Below are positions 17,413 through 25,760 of a stretch of 41,949 nt of DNA, one piece after another. The stretch lies in NCBI GenBank assembly GCA_018261755.1, contig JAGTRJ010000020.1, positions 1 through 41,949 on the forward strand. Reading direction: 5' to 3'. The translations under genes and the position numbers were made by a program. The notes under the pieces were generated by a model that worked only from the letters and a program-made list of their open reading frames with translations, was not told the DNA's origin and did no database searches. Every line of letters starts with the position of its first letter. The stretch's first letter is position 1. The stretch is from Burkholderiaceae bacterium (GTDB lineage: Bacteria; Pseudomonadota; Gammaproteobacteria; Burkholderiales; Burkholderiaceae_D).

Positions 17413-19665
17413 ATGCTTCGTATTCTGGCTTCCTCGTCATCGATTCTCCTGCTGCGCGCTGCCGCGCTGCTGGTGGTGTCGCTGTCCCTGCCGGCACTGG
17501 CGCAAACGCAGACGGCCAAGGTGCGGCGCGACAAGGCAGCGGACAAGCTGGAGCCGACCACGATTCAGGCTGAACAGATAACCGGCAGGCCGGATCGGGA
17601 AGTGTTGCTGGAGCGCGATGCCGAGGTTGTGCGCGGACAATGCCAGCTCAACAGTGACAAGGCCATTTTCTATCAGGAAGAAAATGAAGCCGAGGCCGAG
17701 GGCAATGTGCGGCTGCTTTATTACGGCGATCGGTATGCCGGCGACAAGGCTCGGCTGAATCTGGATACCGGCGTCGGCTGGATGACGCATCCGGTTTACA
17801 AGCTGCTCAAGAACAATGCGCAGGGCAAGGGTGAGCGAGTTGATTTCGAAAGCCGCGACAAGGCGACGCTGACCAACGGTACCTACAGCACCTGCGAAGG
17901 CGCGCGGCCAGACTGGTACATGAGGGCGGGCACGCTAAAGATCGACAAGGCGCAGGATACCGGGCGCGCCAGCAATTCCGTCGTGTATTTCAAGGATGTG
18001 CCGATTTTTGCAGCGCCAGAACTGTCGTTTCCGCTGACTGCCGGGCGCAAATCCGGTTTCCTGCCGCCGACGATGGGCACGACCACGCGCGGTGGTCTGG
18101 AACTTAGCCTGCCATACTACTTCAACATCGCACCGAACCGGGATTTCACGCTGACGCCGAAATGGATTACGCGGCGCGGGATGCAGCTGGGCGGCGACGT
18201 GCGCTATCTTGAAGAGAATTACGCTGGTGAAACGAAGGTCGAATACCTGATGAACGACAGGGAAGCCGGCCGCGACCGTTACTCGATTGCCTCGACCCAC
18301 ACGCAGCGGCTGTCGCCGAATCTGGTGTTTTCATGGAATTACAACAAGGTTTCGGACGACAACTACTTCACTGATTTCAGCCAGAACATCGGTTCGGTGA
18401 CCAACAATCAGGTTCCCAGTGCGCAGCGCCTGCTGGCGCGTGAAGCGGGACTGAATTATTCCGCCGCCGACTGGAGCGCAATGGCGCGCGTCACCAATTA
18501 TCAGCTGCTGCAGGATCCGGCGTCGCCGATTACCCGGCCATATGAACGCCTGCCGCAACTGGCTTACCGCACATGGCGGCAGGATGCGAACGGTTTCGAC
18601 TGGTCGGTCGATACCGAGCTGACGCGTTTCTGGCTGCCGGCGTTCGATCTGGCTGGCCGGCCGAACGGCGACCGGCTGGTGATCAAGCCGCAGGTGTCGT
18701 ATCCAATCATCGGCGCGGGGTATTTCATCAAGCCGAAGTTGTCGATTCATGCCAGCCGCTACCAGCTCGATTCGACCACGACGTCGGGCTCGGATTCGAT
18801 GTCGCGCACATTGCCGACATTCTCGCTTGATAGCGGCCTGATCTTTGAGCGCGACACGAAGCTGTTCGGCAATGCGGTCACACAGACGCTGGAGCCGCGA
18901 TTGTTCTACGTCTACACGCCGTACCGCGACCAGAGCAAATTTCCGCTGTTCGATACCGCCGAGGCCAGCTTCGGTTTCGCGCAGATTTTCAGCGAAAACC
19001 GCTTCATTGGTTCCGATCGCATCGCCGATGCGAATCAGTTGACGGCGGCGCTGGTATCGCGCTTCCTTGACCCGACCACCGGCTGGGAACGGCTGCGGCT
19101 CGCCATCGGCCAGCGTTTCTATTTCAAGGATCAGCGTGTCTTGCTCGATGCCGCCACCAGCACGCCGAACGAAAGCCGTTCCGATCTGTTGCTGGCAGCT
19201 AGCGGCCGCCTGTCCAAAACAGTGAGTTTCGATACTGCGTTGCAGTACAGCGAAACCACGCGCCGACTCTATAACGCGAATTTCAGCGTGCAATGGCAGC
19301 CTGCGCCGAAGCACGTGCTGAATGCCGAGTATCGCTACTTGCGCGAAAACCAGCTTGATCAAATCAATCTTTCCGGGCAATGGCCGTTGGCGGATCGCTG
19401 GTTCGGCGTTGGTCGCGTCAGCTATTCGCTGCCGGAGCGTCGGCTGGTCGAGGGTATGGCCGGGGTCGAATACAATGCCGATTGCTGGATTTTGCGTCTG
19501 GTGGCCCGCCGCCTGGCGACTTCGGCCCAGGATGAGAATACCGCGTTTTTCATCCAGCTACAGTTGAATGGACTGTCGCAAATCGGTTCCAGCCCGTTGA
19601 ATCTGCTCCGGGACAGCATCCCGGGCTACCAGCCAGTGCGGCCGAGCAGCGCGGCGGCCAATTGA
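17413..19665 (+). CDS. lptD: LPS-assembly outer membrane protein LptD
   Basis: This 750-residue protein has a signal peptide (residues 1-30, cleavage after ALA-Q), a periplasmic OstA/LptA-like beta-jellyroll domain (about 48-180) and a large C-terminal beta-barrel. With LptE it inserts lipopolysaccharide into the outer leaflet. Only three mature cysteines are seen: C77, C161 (TYSTCEG, equivalent to E. coli C173) and C691 (ADCWILRL). E. coli has a CC pair at the last position and an extra N-terminal Cys, so one conserved long-range disulfide, C161-C691, is expected here. It leads the lptD-surA-pdxA-rsmA operon. Confidence 0.95.
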   Translation: MLRILASSSSILLLRAAALLVVSLSLPALAQTQTAKVRRDKAADKLEPTTIQAEQITGRPDREVLLERDAEVVRGQCQLNSDKAIFYQEENEAEAEGNVRLLYYGDRYAGDKARLNLDTGVGWMTHPVYKLLKNNAQGKGERVDFESRDKATLTNGTYSTCEGARPDWYMRAGTLKIDKAQDTGRASNSVVYFKDVPIFAAPELSFPLTAGRKSGFLPPTMGTTTRGGLELSLPYYFNIAPNRDFTLTPKWITRRGMQLGGDVRYLEENYAGETKVEYLMNDREAGRDRYSIASTHTQRLSPNLVFSWNYNKVSDDNYFTDFSQNIGSVTNNQVPSAQRLLAREAGLNYSAADWSAMARVTNYQLLQDPASPITRPYERLPQLAYRTWRQDANGFDWSVDTELTRFWLPAFDLAGRPNGDRLVIKPQVSYPIIGAGYFIKPKLSIHASRYQLDSTTTSGSDSMSRTLPTFSLDSGLIFERDTKLFGNAVTQTLEPRLFYVYTPYRDQSKFPLFDTAEASFGFAQIFSENRFIGSDRIADANQLTAALVSRFLDPTTGWERLRLAIGQRFYFKDQRVLLDAATSTPNESRSDLLLAASGRLSKTVSFDTALQYSETTRRLYNANFSVQWQPAPKHVLNAEYRYLRENQLDQINLSGQWPLADRWFGVGRVSYSLPERRLVEGMAGVEYNADCWILRLVARRLATSAQDENTAFFIQLQLNGLSQIGSSPLNLLRDSIPGYQPVRPSSAAAN

Positions 19666-19734
19666 CGCGGTATCCTTTCGCAGGTGCCGCATTTCACAAC
19701 CCGACTTACTGACGACATGAACGGCCAAGACACC

Positions 19735-21108
19735 ATGCATACCTCGAATTTCCTTCGTACCCGCGCCCGTCTGGCGGCGCTGTTTCTGGGCGTCGCCATC
19801 GGTGCTGGCATGATGCCGCTTGCTGGCGCGCAGCCGGCGAAGCAAAAGAAAAGCGCGCCAGTGCTGGTTGACGCGATTGTTGCCGTGGTTAACAGCGAAG
19901 TTATCACGCGCGGCGAATTGCAGGAGCGGGTGGTCAGTGTTGAAAAAAACCTGCGCAAGCAGGGAACCGCGCTGCCGCCGCGCAGTGTGTTGCAGCGACA
20001 GGTGCTGGAGCGGCTGGTGGTTGAGCGTATCCAGCAGCAGCAGGCGAAAGAGGCGGGCATTCGTATTGATGACCCGACGCTGGATCGGATCATCGCCCGG
20101 ATTGCGGCGGACAACAAGGTGACGCTGCCGCAGATGCGGGCGAAGATTGAGCGGGACGGCGCGACGTTCGCGCAGTTCCGCGAACAGGTCCGGCAAGACA
20201 TGATCACGCAGCGCTTGCGCGAAAAGGAAGTGGACAACAAGGTTCAGGTGGCGGATTCCGAAGTGGAAAACTACCTGAATGCAGTCGGCGCGGCGCAGGG
20301 GCAGCAGGAAGTGAATCTCGGCCACATTCTGGTGCGGATCCCGGAAAATGCGTCGCCGGAGCAGATTGCGCAGCGGCAGAAGCGGGCGGAAGACATCATG
20401 CAGCAATTGCGCGCTGGCAGGAATTTCGCCCAGCTGGCAATCAGTCATTCTGATGGCGACGAGGCGCTGAAAGGTGGTGAGCTGGGATGGCGCAGTATCG
20501 ACCGTTTGCCGCAGGTATTCGCCGATGCAATCTCCAAGCTGAATACTGGCGAAGTGTCCGGTATTGTCAAAAGCGCCAATGGTTTTCACATTTTGAAGCT
20601 GGTCGGCAAACGCAGTGCTGGTGGCACCAGCGCGGGCGAGGTGGCGATCCCGCCGGTGCAGCAAACCCATGCGCGCCACATCCTAATCAAGGTCAATCAG
20701 CTGGTGACGGCCGACGAAGCAAAGCGCAAATTGCTTGAGCTGAAGCAGCGCATCGAGAACAAGGCCGCAAAGTTCGACGAACTGGCACGCAGCTTCTCGA
20801 ATGATCTCTCCGCCAGCCGGGGCGGCGACCTCGGCTGGATCTATCCGGGCGACACGGTGCCTGAATTCGAACGCGCGATGAATGCGCTCAAGCCGGGGCA
20901 GTTGAGCGAACCGATCGAGTCGCCATTCGGATTCCACCTGATTGAGGTGCTGGAGCGCAAGGTCGATGATGCGTCGCAGGAACGGAAGAAACTGGCGGTG
21001 CGTCAGGCCATTCGCGAGCGCAAGATCGAGGAAGCGATGCAGGATTGGCTGCGTCAGTTGCGCGATGGCGCTTACGTCGAATACCGTCTGGAAGAAGGCG
21101 GCAAGTAG
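19735..21108 (+). CDS. surA: Periplasmic chaperone / peptidyl-prolyl isomerase SurA
   Basis: From ATG 19735 the product has 457 residues and begins with a normal signal peptide (basic HTSNFLRTRAR, hydrophobic core, cleavage near AGA-QPAK). In-frame starts at 19717 and 19684 (GTG) would bury that signal behind extra residues, so they are less likely. The SurA N-terminal chaperone domain (about 40-185) is followed by two parvulin domains, starting at HILVRIPENA and HILIKVNQLV, each with the GG(E/D)LGW signature. SurA delivers unfolded outer-membrane proteins, including LptD encoded 69 bp upstream, to the BAM complex. Confidence 0.95.
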   Translation: MHTSNFLRTRARLAALFLGVAIGAGMMPLAGAQPAKQKKSAPVLVDAIVAVVNSEVITRGELQERVVSVEKNLRKQGTALPPRSVLQRQVLERLVVERIQQQQAKEAGIRIDDPTLDRIIARIAADNKVTLPQMRAKIERDGATFAQFREQVRQDMITQRLREKEVDNKVQVADSEVENYLNAVGAAQGQQEVNLGHILVRIPENASPEQIAQRQKRAEDIMQQLRAGRNFAQLAISHSDGDEALKGGELGWRSIDRLPQVFADAISKLNTGEVSGIVKSANGFHILKLVGKRSAGGTSAGEVAIPPVQQTHARHILIKVNQLVTADEAKRKLLELKQRIENKAAKFDELARSFSNDLSASRGGDLGWIYPGDTVPEFERAMNALKPGQLSEPIESPFGFHLIEVLERKVDDASQERKKLAVRQAIRERKIEEAMQDWLRQLRDGAYVEYRLEEGGK

Positions 21109-21114
21109 CGTTTG

Positions 21115-22170
21115 ATGAAACCGGCAATAGCAATCACGATCGGCGAACCGGCCGGCGTCGGGCCGGAAATTTCGCTCGCGACCGCTTGGCTGCTGCGGAA
21201 TGAAATCCGCCCGCTGCTGATTGGCGATTTCACCCTGCTGTCCAAACTCGCGCCGCAGATCGACCCTGACATCCGGTTGCGTTTCATCCCGCAGCCGCAT
21301 CTGCTGTTCGGCGGCGTGCCGGATGCGGCCGACGGCTTGTTGCCGGTGGTTGATTGTCCGCTGCCAGCGCCGGTGGTGGCGGGGAAACTGGATGCCAGAA
21401 ACGGGCTCGCAGTGCTGGAAACGCTTGATGTTGCAATCGAAGGTGCGCAAGGCGGCTGGTTTGATGCGATTGTCACCGCGCCCCTGCAGAAAAGCACCAT
21501 TAACGACGCTGGTGTGGCGTTCACCGGCCATACCGAATATCTGGCCGAAAAAACGAATACGCCGCAGGTGGTGATGATGCTGATGGATGCCGCGTCCGGT
21601 GGCAACATGCCGCCGTTGCGTGTTGCGCTCGCGACTACGCATTTGCCGCTGAAAGATGTGCCGGCTGCAATCACCATCGATGGGCTGTCGAAAACGCTCG
21701 ACCTCATCCAGCACGATTTGCGCACCCGTTTTGGCCTCGGGCAGCCGCGCATTCTTGTGGCGGGATTGAACCCTCATGCGGGTGAGGGCGGCTACCTCGG
21801 GCGCGAGGAGATCGACGTGATTGCGCCGGCGATCGAATCGGCGCGGCAACGCGGGATCGACGCTAGCGGACCGTATCCGGCCGATACCTTGTTCCAGCCG
21901 CGGTTGCTGAATAACGCCGACTGCGTGCTGGCGATGTATCACGATCAGGGACTGCCGGTGCTGAAATATGTCAGCTTTGGTCATGGCGTGAACGTCACGC
22001 TCGGTTTGCCGATCATCCGCACCTCGGTCGATCACGGCACTGCGCTCGATATTGCCGCGCAGGGCGTCGGCCACGCCGAGCGCGGCAGCATGCTGGCGGC
22101 GGTGCGGCTGGCGGCGCAGATGGCGCGGCTGTCGCAGCCCTCACGCTATGCAACAGGAAAAGATACATGA
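21115..22170 (+). CDS. pdxA: 4-hydroxythreonine-4-phosphate dehydrogenase
   Basis: This 351-residue cytoplasmic enzyme of the DXP-dependent pyridoxal phosphate pathway carries the family start [13 protein letters not shown] and the metal-binding histidines in [23 protein letters not shown] and [14 protein letters not shown] 21115 follows the surA stop by six bases; a TTG one codon upstream is possible but less likely. Its TGA overlaps the rsmA ATG (ATGA). The pairing with surA and rsmA is a long-conserved proteobacterial arrangement. Confidence 0.96.
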   Translation: MKPAIAITIGEPAGVGPEISLATAWLLRNEIRPLLIGDFTLLSKLAPQIDPDIRLRFIPQPHLLFGGVPDAADGLLPVVDCPLPAPVVAGKLDARNGLAVLETLDVAIEGAQGGWFDAIVTAPLQKSTINDAGVAFTGHTEYLAEKTNTPQVVMMLMDAASGGNMPPLRVALATTHLPLKDVPAAITIDGLSKTLDLIQHDLRTRFGLGQPRILVAGLNPHAGEGGYLGREEIDVIAPAIESARQRGIDASGPYPADTLFQPRLLNNADCVLAMYHDQGLPVLKYVSFGHGVNVTLGLPIIRTSVDHGTALDIAAQGVGHAERGSMLAAVRLAAQMARLSQPSRYATGKDT

Positions 22171-22940
22171 AACACATTCCGCGCAAACGCTTCGGCCAGA
22201 ACTTCCTGACCGATCAGACCGTGCTGCATGACATCATCAGCCTGATCGGGCCGAAGCCGGACGAGGCGATGGTCGAGATTGGTCCCGGCCTGGGAGCGAT
22301 GACACGGCTGCTGCTGGAATCGCTGAAGCAGATGCACGTGGTCGAACTGGATCGCGATTTGGTCACGCGCTTGCAAAAAACCTTTTCACCGGACAGGCTG
22401 GTGATTCATCAGGGTGATGCGCTGGCGTTCGATTTCGCGCAGATCCCGGTGCCGGCCGGCCAGAAGCTGCGCATCGTCGGCAACCTGCCGTACAACATCT
22501 CGACCCCGCTGCTGTTCCATCTGGCCCAGTTCGCGCCCCTAGTGCAGGATCAGCACTTCATGCTGCAAAAGGAAGTGGTCGAGCGGATGGTAGCCGAGCC
22601 GGGCAGCAAGGCGTATGGCCGGCTTTCGGTGATGCTGCAATGGCGTTACCGCATGGGATTGCTGCTGGTGGTGCCGCCGACTGCGTTTGACCCGCCACCG
22701 CAGGTCGAGTCGGCCATCGTGCGCATGATTCCGATCGAACAGCCGCTGCCGTGTGAGGCGGCCGGGCTGGAGCAGGTGGTAACCACCGCGTTTTCGCAAC
22801 GGCGCAAAGTGCTGCGAAATTGTGTTGCCGGCCTGTTTTCCGAAAACGATCTGATCGATGCCGGCGTCGATCCGCAAGCACGGCCGGAAACCGTGCCGCT
22901 GGAGCAGTTTGTCGCGCTGGCGAACCGGCTGACCCGTTAA
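22167..22940 (+). CDS. rsmA: 16S rRNA (adenine1518-N6/adenine1519-N6)-dimethyltransferase
   Basis: This 257-residue SAM-dependent enzyme dimethylates two adjacent adenines in helix 45 of 16S rRNA. The N-terminal [14 protein letters not shown]-binding motif [11 protein letters not shown] and catalytic motif NLPYNIS are all intact. It overlaps pdxA by four bases and ends the lptD operon. Its TAA stop codon at 22938-22940 forms the outermost bases of repeat copy D, so the repeat boundary coincides with the end of the gene. Confidence 0.96.
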   Translation: MKHIPRKRFGQNFLTDQTVLHDIISLIGPKPDEAMVEIGPGLGAMTRLLLESLKQMHVVELDRDLVTRLQKTFSPDRLVIHQGDALAFDFAQIPVPAGQKLRIVGNLPYNISTPLLFHLAQFAPLVQDQHFMLQKEVVERMVAEPGSKAYGRLSVMLQWRYRMGLLLVVPPTAFDPPPQVESAIVRMIPIEQPLPCEAAGLEQVVTTAFSQRRKVLRNCVAGLFSENDLIDAGVDPQARPETVPLEQFVALANRLTR

Positions 22941-23012
22941 ATATACTGCCCTGGGTATATTTTATGTGCCTCAGAATGTGTGGTGGAAGTGGGTGTTTTT
23001 GCTATATACCCA
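22938..23012 (-). repeat. 75-bp interspersed repeat, copy D
   Basis: Read on the minus strand it starts TGGGTATATAGC and ends ATATAC-CCAGGGCA-GTATATTTA. It is more diverged than copies A-C, sharing 48 of 75 positions with copy E in the same register. It is antisense to rsmA and its far end supplies the rsmA stop codon. In this copy the left GGGTATAT can also pair with ATATACCC in the right arm. Confidence 0.7.
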
Positions 23013-23170
23013 GTCAAATTCACCGTTTGCGCTAGCAGTGGAAAGCAGAAATGCGCCGACTGTTGTAAAAAATCATGAAGGCGTGAAATAAACCGGTTTA
23101 GTATCGCCTCGGCGGCAGCCTTTCAAACATATCATTAGCGGTGAACAACGGATTCAGGGAGAGCCAACGC

Positions 23171-25213
23171 ATGGCAGCAGTGACCGTCGCACTCAAACCA
23201 CTATGGCCGGGGACAGTGTGGCGAAAACCGGCGGCTTGCGTTGTCGTACTGCTGGCGCTATGCGGCAGCGCCGTGGCGGAAAATGGCGCAAGGCGGTTAG
23301 ACGAACTGACGGCCATGCCGCTCGAAAATCTGTTGAATATCGAAGTCCAGTCGGCGTCGAAATTCACACAAAACATCAGCGAGGCGCCATCGTCGGTATC
23401 CGTGATTACCTCGCACGAGATCAAGACTTTTGGCTGGCGCACGCTGGGCGAGATTCTTGGCAGTCTGCCCGGCATTCATCTGACCAACGATCGCGCCTAC
23501 ACCTATCTCGGCGCGCGCGGTTTCCTGCGCGGAGGCGATTACAACCCGCGCTTTTTGCTGATGATCGATGGCCAGCGCGTCAACGACCCGTTGTATGACC
23601 AGGCAATGATGGGGCAGGAGTTCATGCTCGATGTCGATTTGATCGATCGGGTTGAATATGTGCCGGGTCCGGGATCGTCGATTTATGGTTCAAACGCCTT
23701 CTTCGGTGTAATCAACGTGATCACGAAACGCGGCAGGGATTTCAACGGTGGGCAGGCTTCGCTCGAGATGGGCAGCGCCGGCATGCGCAAGGGGCGCGCC
23801 AGCCTAGGCCAGCAATGGGACAATGGCGCTGAATTGCTGCTGTCGGCCACCAGCTTTCGCAAGGATGGCCGGGATTTGTATTTCCCCGAATTCAATTCGC
23901 CCGGCAACAATAATGGCATCGCGCGCGGGCTCGATTGGGAACGGGCGCAAAACGTGTTTGTGAAGGGTTCAGCCGGGCCTTTTACGCTGATGATGGCCTA
24001 TAACGAGCGCAAGAAGGGCACGCCAACCGCTTCCTACGATCAGGCCTTCAATGACCCGCACTCGCAAACGTTTGATACCAGTTCATTCGTCAATCTCGGC
24101 TACCGCACCGCGCTGGCGAGCAAGACTGACCTGACCGCGCAGATTTACTACAGCCATTATGGTTATCGCGGCGATTATATTGGCAGCGATTTGAGTTTGG
24201 ATTACGACCGCAGTTCGGCTAACTGGTGGGGCGGCGAGGCGAAGGTGGTGAACACCGACATTGGCGGACACAAGCTGGTTGGCGGCATCGAATATCAAAA
24301 CAATGCTTCCATCCGGCACCGCAACTTCAGTCTCAATCCGCTGATTGAATCGTTCAATCTGCGTGCCAGCAATACGCGCATCGGCATTTATGCACAGGAC
24401 GAATGGACGTTGCGTCCCGATCTGCTGCTGAGCATGGGGGGGCGTTACGACCATAATACGGCGCTGGCGGACATGAACAACATCAACCCTCGGCTAGGGC
24501 TGATTTACAAGCTGACGCCGGCGACTACCGCCAAGCTTCTGTATGGCAAAGCGTACCGTGTGCCGAACACCTATGAGCTGAATTACCAGGATCTGGCTAC
24601 CGAAGCGACGCAGAAGGCAAACCCGAATTTAAAACCGGAACGTATCCAGACCAGCGAACTGGTGCTCGAACATCAATGGTCGGCCAGCAACCGCATCCGG
24701 TTGTCTGCTTACTACAATCGTGTCAGAGCCATGATGGCGCTGACGACCGATCCGGTGGATGGTCTGCTGGTGTACCAGAACATAGGCCGCGCGACGGCCA
24801 GAGGGGTTGAGGCCGAACTGCAGCAGGCATGGAGTGATGGCACGCGGCTGCGCACCAGTGTCAGCTGGCAACGTGCGAAGGATGACATGACCGGAGAAAT
24901 TCTGGCGAACGCGCCCAGACTGCTGGCAAAGATGAATCTGTCGACGCCGTTCTACCGCAATTTGTGGCGTGCCGGCCTTGAAGTACAGCATGTGGCATCG
25001 AGGACGACCTTGCAGAATAGCCGGGTCGGCAGCTACACGCTGGCAAACCTGACGCTGTCTTCGTCCAAATTGATCAAGGGGGTCGAAGTGTCGGCCAGTC
25101 TGTATAACCTGCTGAATCGTCGCTACGCCGATCCCGTGGGGCCGGAATTCCTGCAATCTGCTTTGCCACAGGATGGGCGCAGTTTCAGAGTGAAACTAAC
25201 CTGCAATTTTTGA
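23171..25213 (+). CDS. TonB-dependent outer membrane receptor, YfiR-linked
   Basis: From ATG 23171 (GGGAGAGCC upstream) the product has 680 residues; a GTG at 23141 would add ten before the signal peptide. Signal peptide about 1-36 (cleavage near AVA-ENG), plug domain about 55-175 (APSSVSVITSHEI, LPGIHLTND, RVEYVPGPGSSIYGSNAFFGVINVIT), then a beta-barrel ending in the usual terminal Phe (VKLTCNF). A TonB-box-like stretch is not obvious. It lies four bases before a YfiR-like gene, which in turn overlaps a GGDEF/EAL gene, so a ligand-sensing role coupled to c-di-GMP is more likely than plain nutrient uptake. The substrate cannot be told from sequence. Confidence 0.92.
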   Translation: MAAVTVALKPLWPGTVWRKPAACVVVLLALCGSAVAENGARRLDELTAMPLENLLNIEVQSASKFTQNISEAPSSVSVITSHEIKTFGWRTLGEILGSLPGIHLTNDRAYTYLGARGFLRGGDYNPRFLLMIDGQRVNDPLYDQAMMGQEFMLDVDLIDRVEYVPGPGSSIYGSNAFFGVINVITKRGRDFNGGQASLEMGSAGMRKGRASLGQQWDNGAELLLSATSFRKDGRDLYFPEFNSPGNNNGIARGLDWERAQNVFVKGSAGPFTLMMAYNERKKGTPTASYDQAFNDPHSQTFDTSSFVNLGYRTALASKTDLTAQIYYSHYGYRGDYIGSDLSLDYDRSSANWWGGEAKVVNTDIGGHKLVGGIEYQNNASIRHRNFSLNPLIESFNLRASNTRIGIYAQDEWTLRPDLLLSMGGRYDHNTALADMNNINPRLGLIYKLTPATTAKLLYGKAYRVPNTYELNYQDLATEATQKANPNLKPERIQTSELVLEHQWSASNRIRLSAYYNRVRAMMALTTDPVDGLLVYQNIGRATARGVEAELQQAWSDGTRLRTSVSWQRAKDDMTGEILANAPRLLAKMNLSTPFYRNLWRAGLEVQHVASRTTLQNSRVGSYTLANLTLSSSKLIKGVEVSASLYNLLNRRYADPVGPEFLQSALPQDGRSFRVKLTCNF

Positions 25214-25217
25214 TTGA

Positions 25218-25760
25218 ATGATGACGAAACAGGCACTGACACGAATGTTGCGCCGCGCACTGGTTGCGGTGTGGCTGATGCCGTGCCTAGCGGCGGCCCA
25301 GAGCGTGCAGGAAAACACGCTCAAGGCGGCGTTCGTCTATAACTTCGCGCTGTTTACCGAGTGGCCGAAGAAGACATCAAACGCAGCCGATTCATTGACC
25401 ATCTGTTTTCACGCTGACAGCGACATGCGTGACGTGCTGGGCGCGCTGGACGGCAAGCCGGTCAGGAATATGGTGCTGAAAACGCGCGTGCTTGGTGCGC
25501 TGGAGCAGGAGGTGGTGAATTGCAACGTGCTGTTCATTGATCGGCGGGATCGGCATCACTGGCATGCGATCAGGAAAAAACTGGCGGGCACGGGTGTGTT
25601 GACGGTGACTGATGACGAGGATATCGGTCGCGGCGGTGCGATGATCGCGCTGTCGTTGAGCGGCAGTAAAATGGTGTTCGACATCGATCAGAGCGCAGCA
25701 CGTCAGGCGGGGCTGGTGCTCAGTTCGAAACTGTTGCGGCTGGCAAGGACAGTGCGATGA
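25218..25760 (+). CDS. YfiR-family (DUF4154) periplasmic protein
   Basis: This 180-residue protein has a signal peptide (about 1-26, ending CLAAAQS) and the family opening ENTLKAAFVYNFALFTEWP. Later landmarks are LFIDRRDR, VLTVTDDEDI, GGAMIALSLSG and the closing GLVLSSKLLRLAR. YfiR of Pseudomonas binds the periplasmic domain of the cyclase YfiN and represses it; the family relation is clear but the partner here is inferred. Two ATGs (25218, 25221) are possible starts. The TGA overlaps the ATG of the cyclase gene, so one-to-one cotranslation with the presumed target is likely. Two cysteines, in TICFHAD and VVNCNVL, remain in the mature protein. Confidence 0.9.
   Translation: MMTKQALTRMLRRALVAVWLMPCLAAAQSVQENTLKAAFVYNFALFTEWPKKTSNAADSLTICFHADSDMRDVLGALDGKPVRNMVLKTRVLGALEQEVVNCNVLFIDRRDRHHWHAIRKKLAGTGVLTVTDDEDIGRGGAMIALSLSGSKMVFDIDQSAARQAGLVLSSKLLRLARTVR

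Noticed and set aside
19558-22074. Two long antisense open frames opposite surA and pdxA
   Set aside because: The sense strand encodes complete, well-conserved proteins with signal peptide and catalytic motifs; the antisense frames have none and no ribosome site.
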